DNA of 64,000 nt from Paenibacillus albus (lineage in GTDB: Bacteria; Bacillota; Bacilli; Paenibacillales; Paenibacillaceae), in the NCBI RefSeq assembly GCF_003952225.1, contig NZ_CP034437.1, forward strand, positions 2,593,501-2,657,500, written 5' to 3'. A program made the translations under genes and the position numbers. The notes below the pieces were generated by a model. The model made no database searches. It saw only the letters and a list, made by a program, of their open reading frames with translations, and was not told the origin of the DNA. Positions 9,133-17,139 of this stretch are shown piece by piece (positions within the stretch are counted from its first letter, which is position 1; every line of letters starts with the position of its first letter).

Positions 9133-9172
9133 TGAGACCCTGACTGCGTTCTACGTCAGGGTCTTCATTTTT
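9133..9172 (+). terminator. rho-independent terminator after mdh
   Basis: AGACCCTGAC (9135-9144) and GTCAGGGTCT (9155-9164) form a 10-bp stem with a 10-nt loop, followed by TCATTTTT. Confidence 0.8.
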
Positions 9173-9195
9173 GATCATGGAAGGAGGAACACGAG

Positions 9196-11445
9196 ATGAT
9201 ACATGAAGAAGCGCTGCGTACGCTAAAGCAGGTGTATGGCTATGACAGCTTCCGTAAAGGTCAGAGCGACATCATTGCAGGCGTGCTGGAAGGGAAGGAT
9301 ACGCTCGCCATTCTGCCAACAGGCGGTGGTAAGTCCATCTGTTATCAGCTTCCCGCACTGCTGCTGCCTGGTACGACAATCGTCGTATCGCCGCTAATCT
9401 CGCTTATGAAAGACCAGGTGGATTCGCTTAATCGGCTTGGTGTATCGGCTGCCTATCTTAACAGCTCGCTTAGTGCAGAATCGTACCGTGAAGTGGTGCG
9501 TCAGACTGCGCAAGGCGTGTACAAGCTGTTATATGTCGCGCCGGAGCGGCTCGACAGCACGATGTTCGACTCCTTATCGAGTCAAATGCATATCCCGCTC
9601 ATTGCGATTGATGAAGCGCACTGCGTATCGCAATGGGGCCATGATTTCCGCCCGAGCTACCGGCAGCTGGCAGGCTGGATCGGAAGACTCGAGAACCGTC
9701 CGCCTGTAGCGGCATTTACGGCAACGGCGACACCTGAGGTTTCCGAGGATATTGCGGCAATGCTGGGGCTGCGACAACCGAATATTTTCGTAACGGGGTT
9801 TGCGCGTACGAATCTTACATTATCGGTCGTGACAGGGACTGATAAAAGGAAGTTTCTGCGTGACTTCGTAAAGCAGCGTCCTGACCAATCCGGGATCGTG
9901 TATACCGCGACTCGCAAGGAAGCCGAAGAAGTGAGCGAGGATCTGATGAAGCTTGGCATCGCAACAGGCAAGTACCACGGCGGCTTGAACGATGAGGAGC
10001 GAGGGGACGCGCAGGAAAAGTTCCGGTTCGACGAATACCGGGTCATGGTGGCGACGAATGCGTTCGGCATGGGCATCGATAAGCCCAACGTACGTTATGT
10101 CATTCACTGGCAGATGCCAGGTGATGTGGAATCGTACTACCAGGAGGCCGGACGTGCTGGGCGAGACGGAGAAGAGAGTGATTGCGTCCTGCTGTTTGAG
10201 CCTCAGGATGTGCAGGTGCAGCGGTTTCTGATCGACCGCAGTACGACAGATCAAGAGCGTAAGACGATTCAGCTGAACAAGCTGTACACGATGATGCATT
10301 ACAGCCGGTCGGAGAAGTGTCTGCTGCAATATATCGTGCGGTATTTCGGTGAAGCGGATGTGCCGGAATGCGGCAAATGCAGCAACTGTCTCGATCAGAG
10401 CGCGATGATTGACACGACGGAGGATGCTCGCAAAGCGTTATCCTGCGTCGGTCGGATGAAGGGCCGCTTCGGCATATCGTTGGCCGCGAAAGTGCTCAAG
10501 GGCTCGCGAGAGAAGCGAATTCTCGAGTTCGGGCTCGATAGGCTATCGACTTATGGTCTCATGCGCAGCTGGGCGGAGAAGGAGATTACCGACCTGCTCT
10601 ATTATCTTGTCGCGGAAGGTTATCTACGGATTAGTGAAGGGGAATATCCAACGGTGTCACTGACAGCGGAGGCGCTGCCCGTATTAGAAGGCAAGGTGAG
10701 CGTACACCGCCGGCAGAGCGCTGCAGCCAAGCGAAGAGAAACAGCGGGAACGAATGTATCAGCCGCGAATACGCCGCTGTTCGAAGCGCTGCGAGAATGG
10801 CGCCGCGTAACGGCCGCAAGAGAGAGCGTCCCGCCGTTCATGCTGTTCTTCGATGCGGCGCTGCGTGAAATTGCCGGCAGGCAGCCGATTACGACCGAGC
10901 AGCTGCTTGGTGTGAAAGGTGTCGGCGAGGCGAAGGCGCGCAAATATGGCAGTGATGTCATAGCAATTGTACGTGATTTCAAAGAAGGTACGACGGCTTT
11001 AGGAGCAGCTTCATTGGCGGGTGGGGACTCGCCGCTGCAGACAACAGAATCCGCACAAGCGAGTAGAGCGGCGGCTGTACCGAAGACGCAGGTGCAAGTT
11101 AGTCAGGAGGATGCCGCAGAGCTGGCGGAGCTTGAGAGCCTGCCGAGTCATATGCAGACACTCACCTTGATTGGCAGAGGCAAGTCGCTTGCTGATATTG
11201 CAGCCATACGCGGCATGAGTCGTATGACGATCGAGAACCATCTGCTGCGCTGCGCTCAGGAAGGCGAGGAGTTAGACTGGACCATGTTCATCCCCGAGCA
11301 GTATGAGTCGCTCATCGTGGAGACGATTCTGCAGATCGGAAGCGATAAGCTGAAGCCGATCAAAGAGGCGCTTCCGGAGGATGTCGATTATTTTGCTATA
11401 AAGGCGGTTATGGTTAAGCATCAGTTGTCCCCTTCATACGAATAA
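9196..11445 (+). CDS. recQ: ATP-dependent DNA helicase RecQ
   Basis: A 3'-5' DNA helicase acting in recombination and fork repair. In order: Walker A AILPTGGGKSICYQLP (residue 35), DEAH box IDEAHCVSQWGHDFRPSY (138), motif III ATATP, and motif VI QEAGRAGRDG (315). A four-cysteine zinc site starts at CLLQYIVRYFGE and runs through CGKCSNC (375-400), then comes a winged-helix RQC region. An HRDC-type domain spans about 525-600. The last 90 residues contain a helix-turn-helix (IGRGKSLADIAAIRGMSRMT) like the HTH_40 domain found at the end of many Gram-positive RecQ proteins. Length 749 is long for RecQ but normal for this architecture. ATG 9196 follows GGAGG. Confidence 0.93.
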   Translation: MIHEEALRTLKQVYGYDSFRKGQSDIIAGVLEGKDTLAILPTGGGKSICYQLPALLLPGTTIVVSPLISLMKDQVDSLNRLGVSAAYLNSSLSAESYREVVRQTAQGVYKLLYVAPERLDSTMFDSLSSQMHIPLIAIDEAHCVSQWGHDFRPSYRQLAGWIGRLENRPPVAAFTATATPEVSEDIAAMLGLRQPNIFVTGFARTNLTLSVVTGTDKRKFLRDFVKQRPDQSGIVYTATRKEAEEVSEDLMKLGIATGKYHGGLNDEERGDAQEKFRFDEYRVMVATNAFGMGIDKPNVRYVIHWQMPGDVESYYQEAGRAGRDGEESDCVLLFEPQDVQVQRFLIDRSTTDQERKTIQLNKLYTMMHYSRSEKCLLQYIVRYFGEADVPECGKCSNCLDQSAMIDTTEDARKALSCVGRMKGRFGISLAAKVLKGSREKRILEFGLDRLSTYGLMRSWAEKEITDLLYYLVAEGYLRISEGEYPTVSLTAEALPVLEGKVSVHRRQSAAAKRRETAGTNVSAANTPLFEALREWRRVTAARESVPPFMLFFDAALREIAGRQPITTEQLLGVKGVGEAKARKYGSDVIAIVRDFKEGTTALGAASLAGGDSPLQTTESAQASRAAAVPKTQVQVSQEDAAELAELESLPSHMQTLTLIGRGKSLADIAAIRGMSRMTIENHLLRCAQEGEELDWTMFIPEQYESLIVETILQIGSDKLKPIKEALPEDVDYFAIKAVMVKHQLSPSYE

Positions 11446-11455
11446 AGCTGCTTTT

Positions 11456-11484
11456 TTGTATTGGAGCGTGCGTTTTAGTATAAT
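11456..11484 (+). promoter_or_regulatory. predicted sigma-A promoter of the 11563 gene
   Basis: TTGTAT (11456-11461), a 17-bp spacer and a perfect TATAAT (11479-11484), 78 bp before the ATG. Confidence 0.6.
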
Positions 11485-11562
11485 TGAAAGGATAATACAT
11501 TATTGCGGATGATGAAGTTAGCTAATGTATCATGTATCGAACCTTTGAGGAGGAAGTAAAGC

Positions 11563-11985
11563 ATGTATGATTTTATGTTATTTTTGCACGTAATCGGTGC
11601 GACTGGGATGGGGTTTTATATCGTATTGCCGCTGATGGCAAGCCGCGCTTCCAAGCTTGACGGCTCTGGACAAGCTGGACTTGCCGAAGGGCTCGTATCT
11701 GCCAATCGGATTGCCCAATATTTCCTTGTTCTGCAGCTGCTGACTGGCGGCTACTTGATGTCGCAAAATGATTACAAAGTGATCTGGATGATCATCGTAA
11801 CGCTGCTCTTCCTAGCAATCGCAGCGCTTGGCGGTATCGTAACCAAGCCTCTGAAACGTATTGTTACCGCTATTCAAAGCAGCGAGAGCGCATCGGCTCA
11901 CATTGCCAAAGCGCGTGTGCTGAGCATGCTCATTCTTGTCATTTATCTTGTTATTCTTTATTTCATGAAATATCCGATCAGATAA
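11563..11985 (+). CDS. small four-helix membrane protein, unknown
   Basis: A 140-residue integral membrane protein I do not recognise firmly. Hydrophobic helices lie near residues 3-25, 45-65, 72-92 and 118-137, with a histidine in the first helix (FLHVIGATGMGFY) and a basic loop KPLKRI. The helix layout recalls DUF2269-type proteins, but that is a guess. ATG 11563 follows GAGGAGG by 8 nt and a good promoter lies upstream. It stands alone between recQ and the kinase-regulator pair; the 39-bp gap to the next gene allows read-through. Confidence 0.7.
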   Translation: MYDFMLFLHVIGATGMGFYIVLPLMASRASKLDGSGQAGLAEGLVSANRIAQYFLVLQLLTGGYLMSQNDYKVIWMIIVTLLFLAIAALGGIVTKPLKRIVTAIQSSESASAHIAKARVLSMLILVIYLVILYFMKYPIR

Positions 11986-12024
11986 ACTTCTAACCTGCCC
12001 GTAAGTCTATTTGGAGGGGAAACC

Positions 12025-12981
12025 ATGACGAAGACAGCGCCGGATTTATTAACATTTGGCGAGACAATGGCTCTATTCATGCCACCGGATCATCGATCGA
12101 TAGAAGGGGCGGCAATGCTGGAGCAGAGCTACGGCGGCGCAGAGAGCAATGTCGCAATCGGCGTAGCGAGGCTTGGCGAATCTGTTGGCTGGTTCGGCGC
12201 GCTTGGAGACGATCCATTCGGCCGTTCCATTCTGAAGCGGATTCGCGGTGAAGGCGTCGATGTGTCAAGGGCGACTCTGTCCGCGGATGCACCGACAGGC
12301 ATGATGTTCCGCGAGATCGTCTCGGGCAAGCTGGCGGTGCATTATTACCGTAAGCATTCGGCGGCGAGCAAAATGATGCTGAGCGACCTCGATCTGGAGT
12401 ACATACGCAGCTGTAAGTTTTTGCACATTACAGGCATTACGCCAGCCCTGAGCGATAACTGCCGCGAGACGATCTTTGCCGTCGTGGCCGCAGCGAAGGA
12501 AGCAGGCGTGAAGATCAGCTTCGATCCGAATTTGCGTCTGAAGCTATGGTCGATTGAGCAAGCGCGTGAAGTGGTGCTGCCGCTTGCGGCGCAGGCGGAT
12601 TATTTCTTGCCTGGTTGGGACGAGCTGAGACTGCTGTATGATACGGATGATTTTGAGGCTGTGAAGGAGAAATTGGCTCACTTATCTGCCGTTAGCATCG
12701 TGAAGGGCGTCGGCGACACGAACGTCGTTCTGGAGAACGGGCAAGTGGTGGAGGTGCCATTCTATCCGATTGATCGCGTCATCGACACGGTTGGTGCAGG
12801 GGATGGCTTCTGTTCTGGTTTCCTCGCAGGTCTGCTCAAAGGGATGAGCGTGCTGGAAGCGGTTCGTCTTGGCAGCATTAGCGGCGCGCTGGTCGTGCAA
12901 AGCCGCGGTGACTGGGAAGCACTGCCTGACTGGACATCCGTGGAACGCCGATTATCGGATAAAGGCTGGGTGGAGCGATAG
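12025..12981 (+). CDS. PfkB-family sugar kinase, likely 2-dehydro-3-deoxygluconokinase
   Basis: A 318-residue ribokinase/PfkB fold kinase that phosphorylates a sugar or sugar acid with ATP. The N-terminal signature region reads YGGAESNVAIGVARLG near residue 37. The C-terminal catalytic motif DTVGAGDGFCSGFLAGL is near 252, with the catalytic aspartate in GAGD. FGETM and the pattern around residue 95 resemble KdgK (KDG kinase), but the substrate cannot be set from sequence alone. ATG follows GGAGGGGA. A DeoR-type regulator starts at the very next base after its stop, so the two are co-transcribed and the regulator probably senses the kinase product or substrate. Confidence 0.85.
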   Translation: MTKTAPDLLTFGETMALFMPPDHRSIEGAAMLEQSYGGAESNVAIGVARLGESVGWFGALGDDPFGRSILKRIRGEGVDVSRATLSADAPTGMMFREIVSGKLAVHYYRKHSAASKMMLSDLDLEYIRSCKFLHITGITPALSDNCRETIFAVVAAAKEAGVKISFDPNLRLKLWSIEQAREVVLPLAAQADYFLPGWDELRLLYDTDDFEAVKEKLAHLSAVSIVKGVGDTNVVLENGQVVEVPFYPIDRVIDTVGAGDGFCSGFLAGLLKGMSVLEAVRLGSISGALVVQSRGDWEALPDWTSVERRLSDKGWVER

Positions 12982-13785
12982 ATGGCTGAAGCTGGTTCGT
13001 CAAAAGGACAGCGGCGGCGTGATCAGATTATGAACGTGCTGAAGCGGCAAGGGCGGATTACGATCCAGGAGCTTGTAGACCGCTTCGGCATTTCGGAGGC
13101 GACGGCGCGCCGCGACCTCGAGCTGATGGAGAAGTCAGAGCCGGTCATTCGTACGATTGGCGGCGCGATGTATGACGGGATGAACGCGGTGCGTGAGTTG
13201 CCTTTTGCGGAGAAGGAAGGGCTGTCGTTTCTGGAGAAGGAACGAATTGCGGCTGCAGCTGCAAGTCTTATCCTTGAAGGCGACGTTGTAGGCTTGTCCG
13301 GCGGGACGACGAACTATTATCTCGCCAAGCTGCTCAAGACGCGCAGAGGCATTACCGTTGTAACGAATGCAGTCAATGTCGCGATGGAGCTGGCAGGCAG
13401 CGATATTAACGTTGTTGTGACAGGCGGCATGATGCGCCACAACAGCTTCGAGCTGTGCGGTCCGCTCGGTGAAGGCATGATCGGCCAGCTGCATATCGGC
13501 AAAATGTTCCTCGGCGTTGATGGTGTCTCTTCGACAGGCGGCATCACAACGTACTCGGAGCAGGAGGCGCATATCGCAAAGGCGATGATACGCCGCTCGC
13601 AGGCGACTTACGCGATGTTCGACCATACGAAGATCGGTCGTACCTCCTTGTTCTCGATAGCGCCGCTGTCGCAGCTGCAGGGCTTCATTACGGATGAAGC
13701 ACTGCCGCAGCAGCTTGCATCCATCGCGCAGACGCATGGTATTCAAACGGTAGTCGCCGATGCGCAGTATGGAGCGAGTGTCTGA
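12982..13785 (+). CDS. DeoR-family transcriptional regulator
   Basis: A 267-residue sugar-pathway repressor. The DeoR helix-turn-helix spans residues 10-55 (IMNVLKRQGRITIQELVDRF then ISEATARRDLELME). The DeoRC sugar-phosphate sensor follows from about 85 to 245, with GGTTNYYLAKLL and TGGMMRHNSFELCGP. Sensors of this family bind phosphorylated sugars and release DNA. It starts directly at the stop of the PfkB kinase, with GGTGGAG in the end of that gene as ribosome site. It may regulate the kinase operon itself; the nearby nagBA genes are another possible target, but that is speculation. Confidence 0.88.
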   Translation: MAEAGSSKGQRRRDQIMNVLKRQGRITIQELVDRFGISEATARRDLELMEKSEPVIRTIGGAMYDGMNAVRELPFAEKEGLSFLEKERIAAAAASLILEGDVVGLSGGTTNYYLAKLLKTRRGITVVTNAVNVAMELAGSDINVVVTGGMMRHNSFELCGPLGEGMIGQLHIGKMFLGVDGVSSTGGITTYSEQEAHIAKAMIRRSQATYAMFDHTKIGRTSLFSIAPLSQLQGFITDEALPQQLASIAQTHGIQTVVADAQYGASV

Positions 13786-13805
13786 GTTATATGGAATGAA
13801 CGATG

Positions 13806-13843
13806 AAGGCAATGGCTGCAGCTGGCGGCTGTTGCCTTTTTCT
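13806..13843 (+). terminator. rho-independent terminator after the DeoR gene
   Basis: AAGGCAA (13806) pairs with TTGCCTT (13832-13838), with GC-rich inner pairing, followed by TTT. Confidence 0.65.
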
Positions 13844-13928
13844 ATTATTTTCCCAAATCGTTCCTTGTGTGCCTCTCCATATTTGGTATACTTGGGGATG
13901 TACGAAACCATGAAGGGAGACATGTGAC

Positions 13929-14861
13929 GTGTCAGAGAAATTGGTAATTGGTAATGCATCTCACTCCTATGAAGTTGCACAAGGCTGGGGTAAGCTTCCG
14001 GAAGGAATTGCTTACGGCTATACACACGGTATCGTCGTGGATGAAAATGACAACGTTTACGTACATAATACCGGCAAAGACTCCGTTATCAAATTTGATA
14101 AAGACGGAAATTTCATTACTGCTTGGGGACCTGAGTTTGAAGGCGGTGCACACGGCTTCTACCTCCATCGCGATAATGACGGCATCGAATATCTCTATTT
14201 TGCAGATACGAACCGCGGGCTAGTGGTCAAAACGACGCTCGATGGCGAGACGCTGCTTGAGATCGGGCGTCCAGACCGTCCTGATCTGTACGATGCAGAA
14301 CGCCGCTATGTACCGACGGATGTTTGCGTGGCTCCAAACGGCGACATCTATGTTTCGGACGGCTACGGCCAATTCCATATTCATCACTACGATGCTAAGG
14401 GCAACTATATTCGCTCGTGGGGCGGACGCGGTTCCGAGCCAGGCAAAGTTATTGAGCCGCATGGCATCTCGATTAATCTCCGTGGTGAAGAGCCAGAAAT
14501 CTATGTAGCTGACCGCCGCAATAGCCGGATTCAAGTATTCACGCTAGAAGGCGAGCACAAGCGCTTCGTTGATCACAACCTCGATCTGCCTTGCAGCTTC
14601 TATTTCTTCGGCGACGAAGTGTACATTCCGGATCTCGACAGCCGTATTACGGTGCTTGACCGCAATGACCGCCTCATCACGCACCTCGGTGAGGATCAGC
14701 AGGCGTACAAGCAACAGGGCTGGCCAAACCTGCCAAAATCGTACTACCGCCCAGATAAATTCAGCTCCCCGCACGGTGTTTGCGTCGATTCGCAAGGCAA
14801 TGTGTACGTAGCGGAATGGATCTTCGATGGTCGTATAACGAAGCTGGTTAGACAGCAATAA
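13929..14861 (+). CDS. NHL-repeat beta-propeller protein
   Basis: A 310-residue protein built of NHL repeats, similar to the propeller of peptidyl-alpha-hydroxyglycine amidating lyase and to SMP-30-like proteins. Repeats are seen as HGIVVDENDNVYVHNTG, PTDVCVAPNGDIYVSDGYG, EPEIYVADRRNSRIQVF and HGVCVDSQGNVYVAEW; together they would form a six-bladed propeller. No signal peptide is present, so it is probably cytosolic. Enzymatic activity cannot be read from the sequence; it could be a lactonase-like or lyase-like enzyme or a binding scaffold. GTG 13929 follows AAGGGAG by 9 nt. It is monocistronic, with a possible TATACT -10 near 13881 and a terminator downstream. Confidence 0.8.
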   Translation: MSEKLVIGNASHSYEVAQGWGKLPEGIAYGYTHGIVVDENDNVYVHNTGKDSVIKFDKDGNFITAWGPEFEGGAHGFYLHRDNDGIEYLYFADTNRGLVVKTTLDGETLLEIGRPDRPDLYDAERRYVPTDVCVAPNGDIYVSDGYGQFHIHHYDAKGNYIRSWGGRGSEPGKVIEPHGISINLRGEEPEIYVADRRNSRIQVFTLEGEHKRFVDHNLDLPCSFYFFGDEVYIPDLDSRITVLDRNDRLITHLGEDQQAYKQQGWPNLPKSYYRPDKFSSPHGVCVDSQGNVYVAEWIFDGRITKLVRQQ

Positions 14862-14888
14862 TTATTTGATAGGATCGTTGTGTTGTAG

Positions 14889-14915
14889 AAGCAGGCCTAC
14901 TGGGCCTGCTTTTTT
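14889..14915 (+). terminator. rho-independent terminator after the NHL gene
   Basis: AAGCAGGCC (14889-14897) pairs with GGCCTGCTT (14903-14911), followed by TTTTT. Confidence 0.85.
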
Positions 14916-14973
14916 GTATGCTCGAGTATGGTGGAAGAGCACAACATTGAGCCGATAGATGAATCACATAAAA

Positions 14974-15014
14974 ACAAAAAGAAGCAGGCCCGAGATCAAT
15001 GGCCTGCTTCTTTT
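14974..15014 (-). terminator. terminator of nagBA
   Basis: GAAGCAGGCC (14981-14990) pairs with GGCCTGCTTC (15001-15010). On the minus strand it is followed by TTTTTGTTTT. A TTTT on the plus side lets it work in both directions. Its stem is nearly the same as the terminator 90 bp to the left. Confidence 0.85.
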
Positions 15015-15024
15015 ACTGAGATGC

Positions 15025-16206
15025 TTATCCGTAAATCTGACGTCCATTCACCCACGTGCGGCGCACGTTCGTGAACGAGGTGTCCGTCAATACGAGGTCG
15101 GCGAGCTTGCCTTCGGCAATGCTGCCTGTGACATCGTCAATGCCGAGCTGTCTCGCCGGGTTGCGGCTAGCCATCTGGCTCACTTCAGCAACGCTGAGGC
15201 CCGTATGCGCGAGCATAAAGCGGAATGCGTCGATCATCGTCAGTGTACTTCCCGCAAGAGCTCCGCCTTCATGAAGGCGGGCGACGCCGTCATTCACCTC
15301 GACCGCTAAGCCGCCGAGGTCGTACTGGCCATCGCCAAGTCCGGCTGCAGCCATCGCGTCCGTGATCAGAATGACACGGTCCTTCGGCTTCGCAGCGACT
15401 AGCAGGCGAATTGCTGCCGGATGGACGTGATGCCCGTCGGCGATGAGCTCCGCATGGATGCGGTGGTCGGTCAGAACCGCGCCGACTGTTCCCGGCTCGC
15501 GGTGATGTAAGCCGCGCATGGCATTGAACGTATGCACCGCTTGCGTCAGACCAGCTTCCGCTGCGTCGATTACTTGCGTATAGATCGCATCAGTATGACC
15601 GGCAGCGGCAACGATTCCGCTTGCTGCGAGGTATTCCGTCAAAGCGATCGCATTTTCTTTCTCAGGAGCGAATGTAACTTGCTTCAATAGTCCAGGGTAC
15701 TGCTCGTTCCAAGCTTGAATAAGGTCAACCTGGGGCGGAATGATGAAAGCCGGATTCTGCGCGCCAGGCCATTTTTCACTAATGAAGGGACCTTCTAGAT
15801 GAACTCCTTGCAGCACAGCATGCTGCATGTCACCGTCGCGGTAAGCATCCGACGCTTCGAGCACGGCCGTAATCGCTTCTGGTGAAGCGGTAACCGTCGT
15901 TGCCAGCATTCTTGTCGTTCCTTTGGATGCATGGAAACGGGTGATCACATCATATGCTTCTCGGCTGGCATCCATGAAGTCGCCGCCTCCGCCGCCGTGA
16001 ACGTGCATGTCGATGAAGCCCGGCAGCAGCCAGCCGCCATGTCCGTCTACCGTCTCAAGCTGCTCATATTCGGCTGGAATCGCGTCGCCTTCAATGATTT
16101 TTGCAATTTTACCATCTGCTACAACTAAGCTGCCCTCTACAACCGCGTCCGAAACGATGGTTTGGACATGCTTGATGAGCCATGAGTCACCTTTAGTTTG
16201 CATCAA
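15025..16206 (-). CDS. nagA: N-acetylglucosamine-6-phosphate deacetylase
   Basis: Removes acetate from GlcNAc-6-phosphate to give glucosamine-6-phosphate, the substrate of NagB next door. The 393-residue amidohydrolase shows the metal site LPGFIDMHVHGGGG (residue 57), LEGPFISEKWPGAQNP (135) with the metal glutamate, AAGHTDA (200), HTFNAMRGLHHREPG (223) and the catalytic aspartate in ILITDAMAAAGLGDG (280). The start is TTG 16206 or the adjacent ATG 16203; GGGAGG lies 9 nt before the TTG. The first codon directly follows the nagB stop, so translation is probably coupled. Confidence 0.94.
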   Translation of the reverse strand: MMQTKGDSWLIKHVQTIVSDAVVEGSLVVADGKIAKIIEGDAIPAEYEQLETVDGHGGWLLPGFIDMHVHGGGGGDFMDASREAYDVITRFHASKGTTRMLATTVTASPEAITAVLEASDAYRDGDMQHAVLQGVHLEGPFISEKWPGAQNPAFIIPPQVDLIQAWNEQYPGLLKQVTFAPEKENAIALTEYLAASGIVAAAGHTDAIYTQVIDAAEAGLTQAVHTFNAMRGLHHREPGTVGAVLTDHRIHAELIADGHHVHPAAIRLLVAAKPKDRVILITDAMAAAGLGDGQYDLGGLAVEVNDGVARLHEGGALAGSTLTMIDAFRFMLAHTGLSVAEVSQMASRNPARQLGIDDVTGSIAEGKLADLVLTDTSFTNVRRTWVNGRQIYG

Positions 16207-16929
16207 TTATAATAGCCTCCCTGCCTCACGATCGACGAGTACAATTACATTCTTGTGCGTTTGCAAGAGCGATGCCGGCACTTCTGTCGTAATCGGTCCT
16301 TGCAGCGCTTGTTTTACGATGCCAGCCTTGTCGGCGCCTTTCACGACGAGGAGAATGGAATCAGCCTTTAGGATCGACCCAACACCCATCGTAATCGCCT
16401 GTGTAGGCACTTCTTCCAGCTTGTCGAAGAATCTTGCGTTCGCTTCACGTGTCGATTCCTCCAGCTCTACTACATGCGTACCGCCCTGCAGCTCTTGATC
16501 GGGCTCGTTGAAGCCGATATGGCCGTTCAGCCCAAGGCCAAGCAGTTGAATGTCAATCGGCTGTTCAGCAAGCATCTGATCGTAGCTCGTGCATTCTGAT
16601 TTCAAGTCTGCTCCGATGCCTTTCGGCAAGTGGGCATTTTGCAGTGGCAGATCGATATGATTGAACAATTGCTCCTTCATGAAGTGCGCATAGCTCTGCT
16701 CATGCTCTGGCGCCAGGCCGACATATTCATCGAGGTTGAACGTAGTAGCGTCTTTAAAGGAAATGCTGCCATTCTTGTACATCTCTATTATTTTTCCATA
16801 AATGCCGACAGGTGTCGAGCCTGTAGCGAGGCCTAGCGTTGCATTCGGTTTATCTTTCAGCTTCTCCGCAAATAGCTGGGCAGCGAACGTATCGAGTTCA
16901 GTAGTATTGTCAAATGTCTTTACTTGCAT
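16207..16929 (-). CDS. nagB: glucosamine-6-phosphate deaminase
   Basis: Converts glucosamine-6-phosphate to fructose-6-phosphate and ammonia, feeding amino sugars into glycolysis. The 240 residues match the short Gram-positive NagB. Visible motifs are LGLATGSTPVGIYGKI (residue 33), TFNLDEYVGL (62) with the active-site aspartate, and LLGLGLNGHIGFNEPD (130) carrying the catalytic aspartate-histidine region. ATG 16929 follows AGGAGG by 9 nt. It is first in the nagB-nagA operon; upstream lies a good promoter and AT-rich repeats that may be an operator. Confidence 0.95.
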   Translation of the reverse strand: MQVKTFDNTTELDTFAAQLFAEKLKDKPNATLGLATGSTPVGIYGKIIEMYKNGSISFKDATTFNLDEYVGLAPEHEQSYAHFMKEQLFNHIDLPLQNAHLPKGIGADLKSECTSYDQMLAEQPIDIQLLGLGLNGHIGFNEPDQELQGGTHVVELEESTREANARFFDKLEEVPTQAITMGVGSILKADSILLVVKGADKAGIVKQALQGPITTEVPASLLQTHKNVIVLVDREAGRLL

Positions 16930-16964
16930 ATTTGAGCGCCTCCTGTGTAGTCATCTTCTGCTTT

Positions 16965-16993
16965 TATTATACGATCTTATGTAGTAAACAACA
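16965..16993 (-). promoter_or_regulatory. predicted sigma-A promoter of nagBA
   Basis: On the minus strand TTGTTG, a 17-bp spacer and TATAAT (around 16970). The nagB start lies about 40 bp further on. Confidence 0.55.
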
Positions 16994-17041
16994 ATGAAAA
17001 TGATTGTGTTAATCAAAAATAAGATTAAAATAATCAAAAAC
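16994..17041. promoter_or_regulatory. AT-rich direct repeats upstream of nagBA, possible operator
   Basis: ATGAAAATG (16994), ATCAAAAAT (17012), ATTAAAATA (17024) and ATCAAAAAC (17033) are related copies of an AT(N)AAAA motif just upstream of the nagBA promoter. DeoR-type sugar repressors often bind such repeats. The spacing (18, 12, 9) is not regular, so the call is weak. Confidence 0.35.
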
Positions 17042-17139
17042 ACGCGTAACTCGACCGAATTTGCTCTAACCCTGCTTCATGTGCGATTATAGCTTTAATG
17101 AAGAAGAGCTTTTTGCGAAAAAGGAGAACGTAGACTAGA

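Noticed and set aside
13135..14025. 296-residue minus-strand frame over the DeoR gene
   Set aside because: Antisense to a gene with clear DeoR motifs and crossing into the NHL gene start; no ribosome site.
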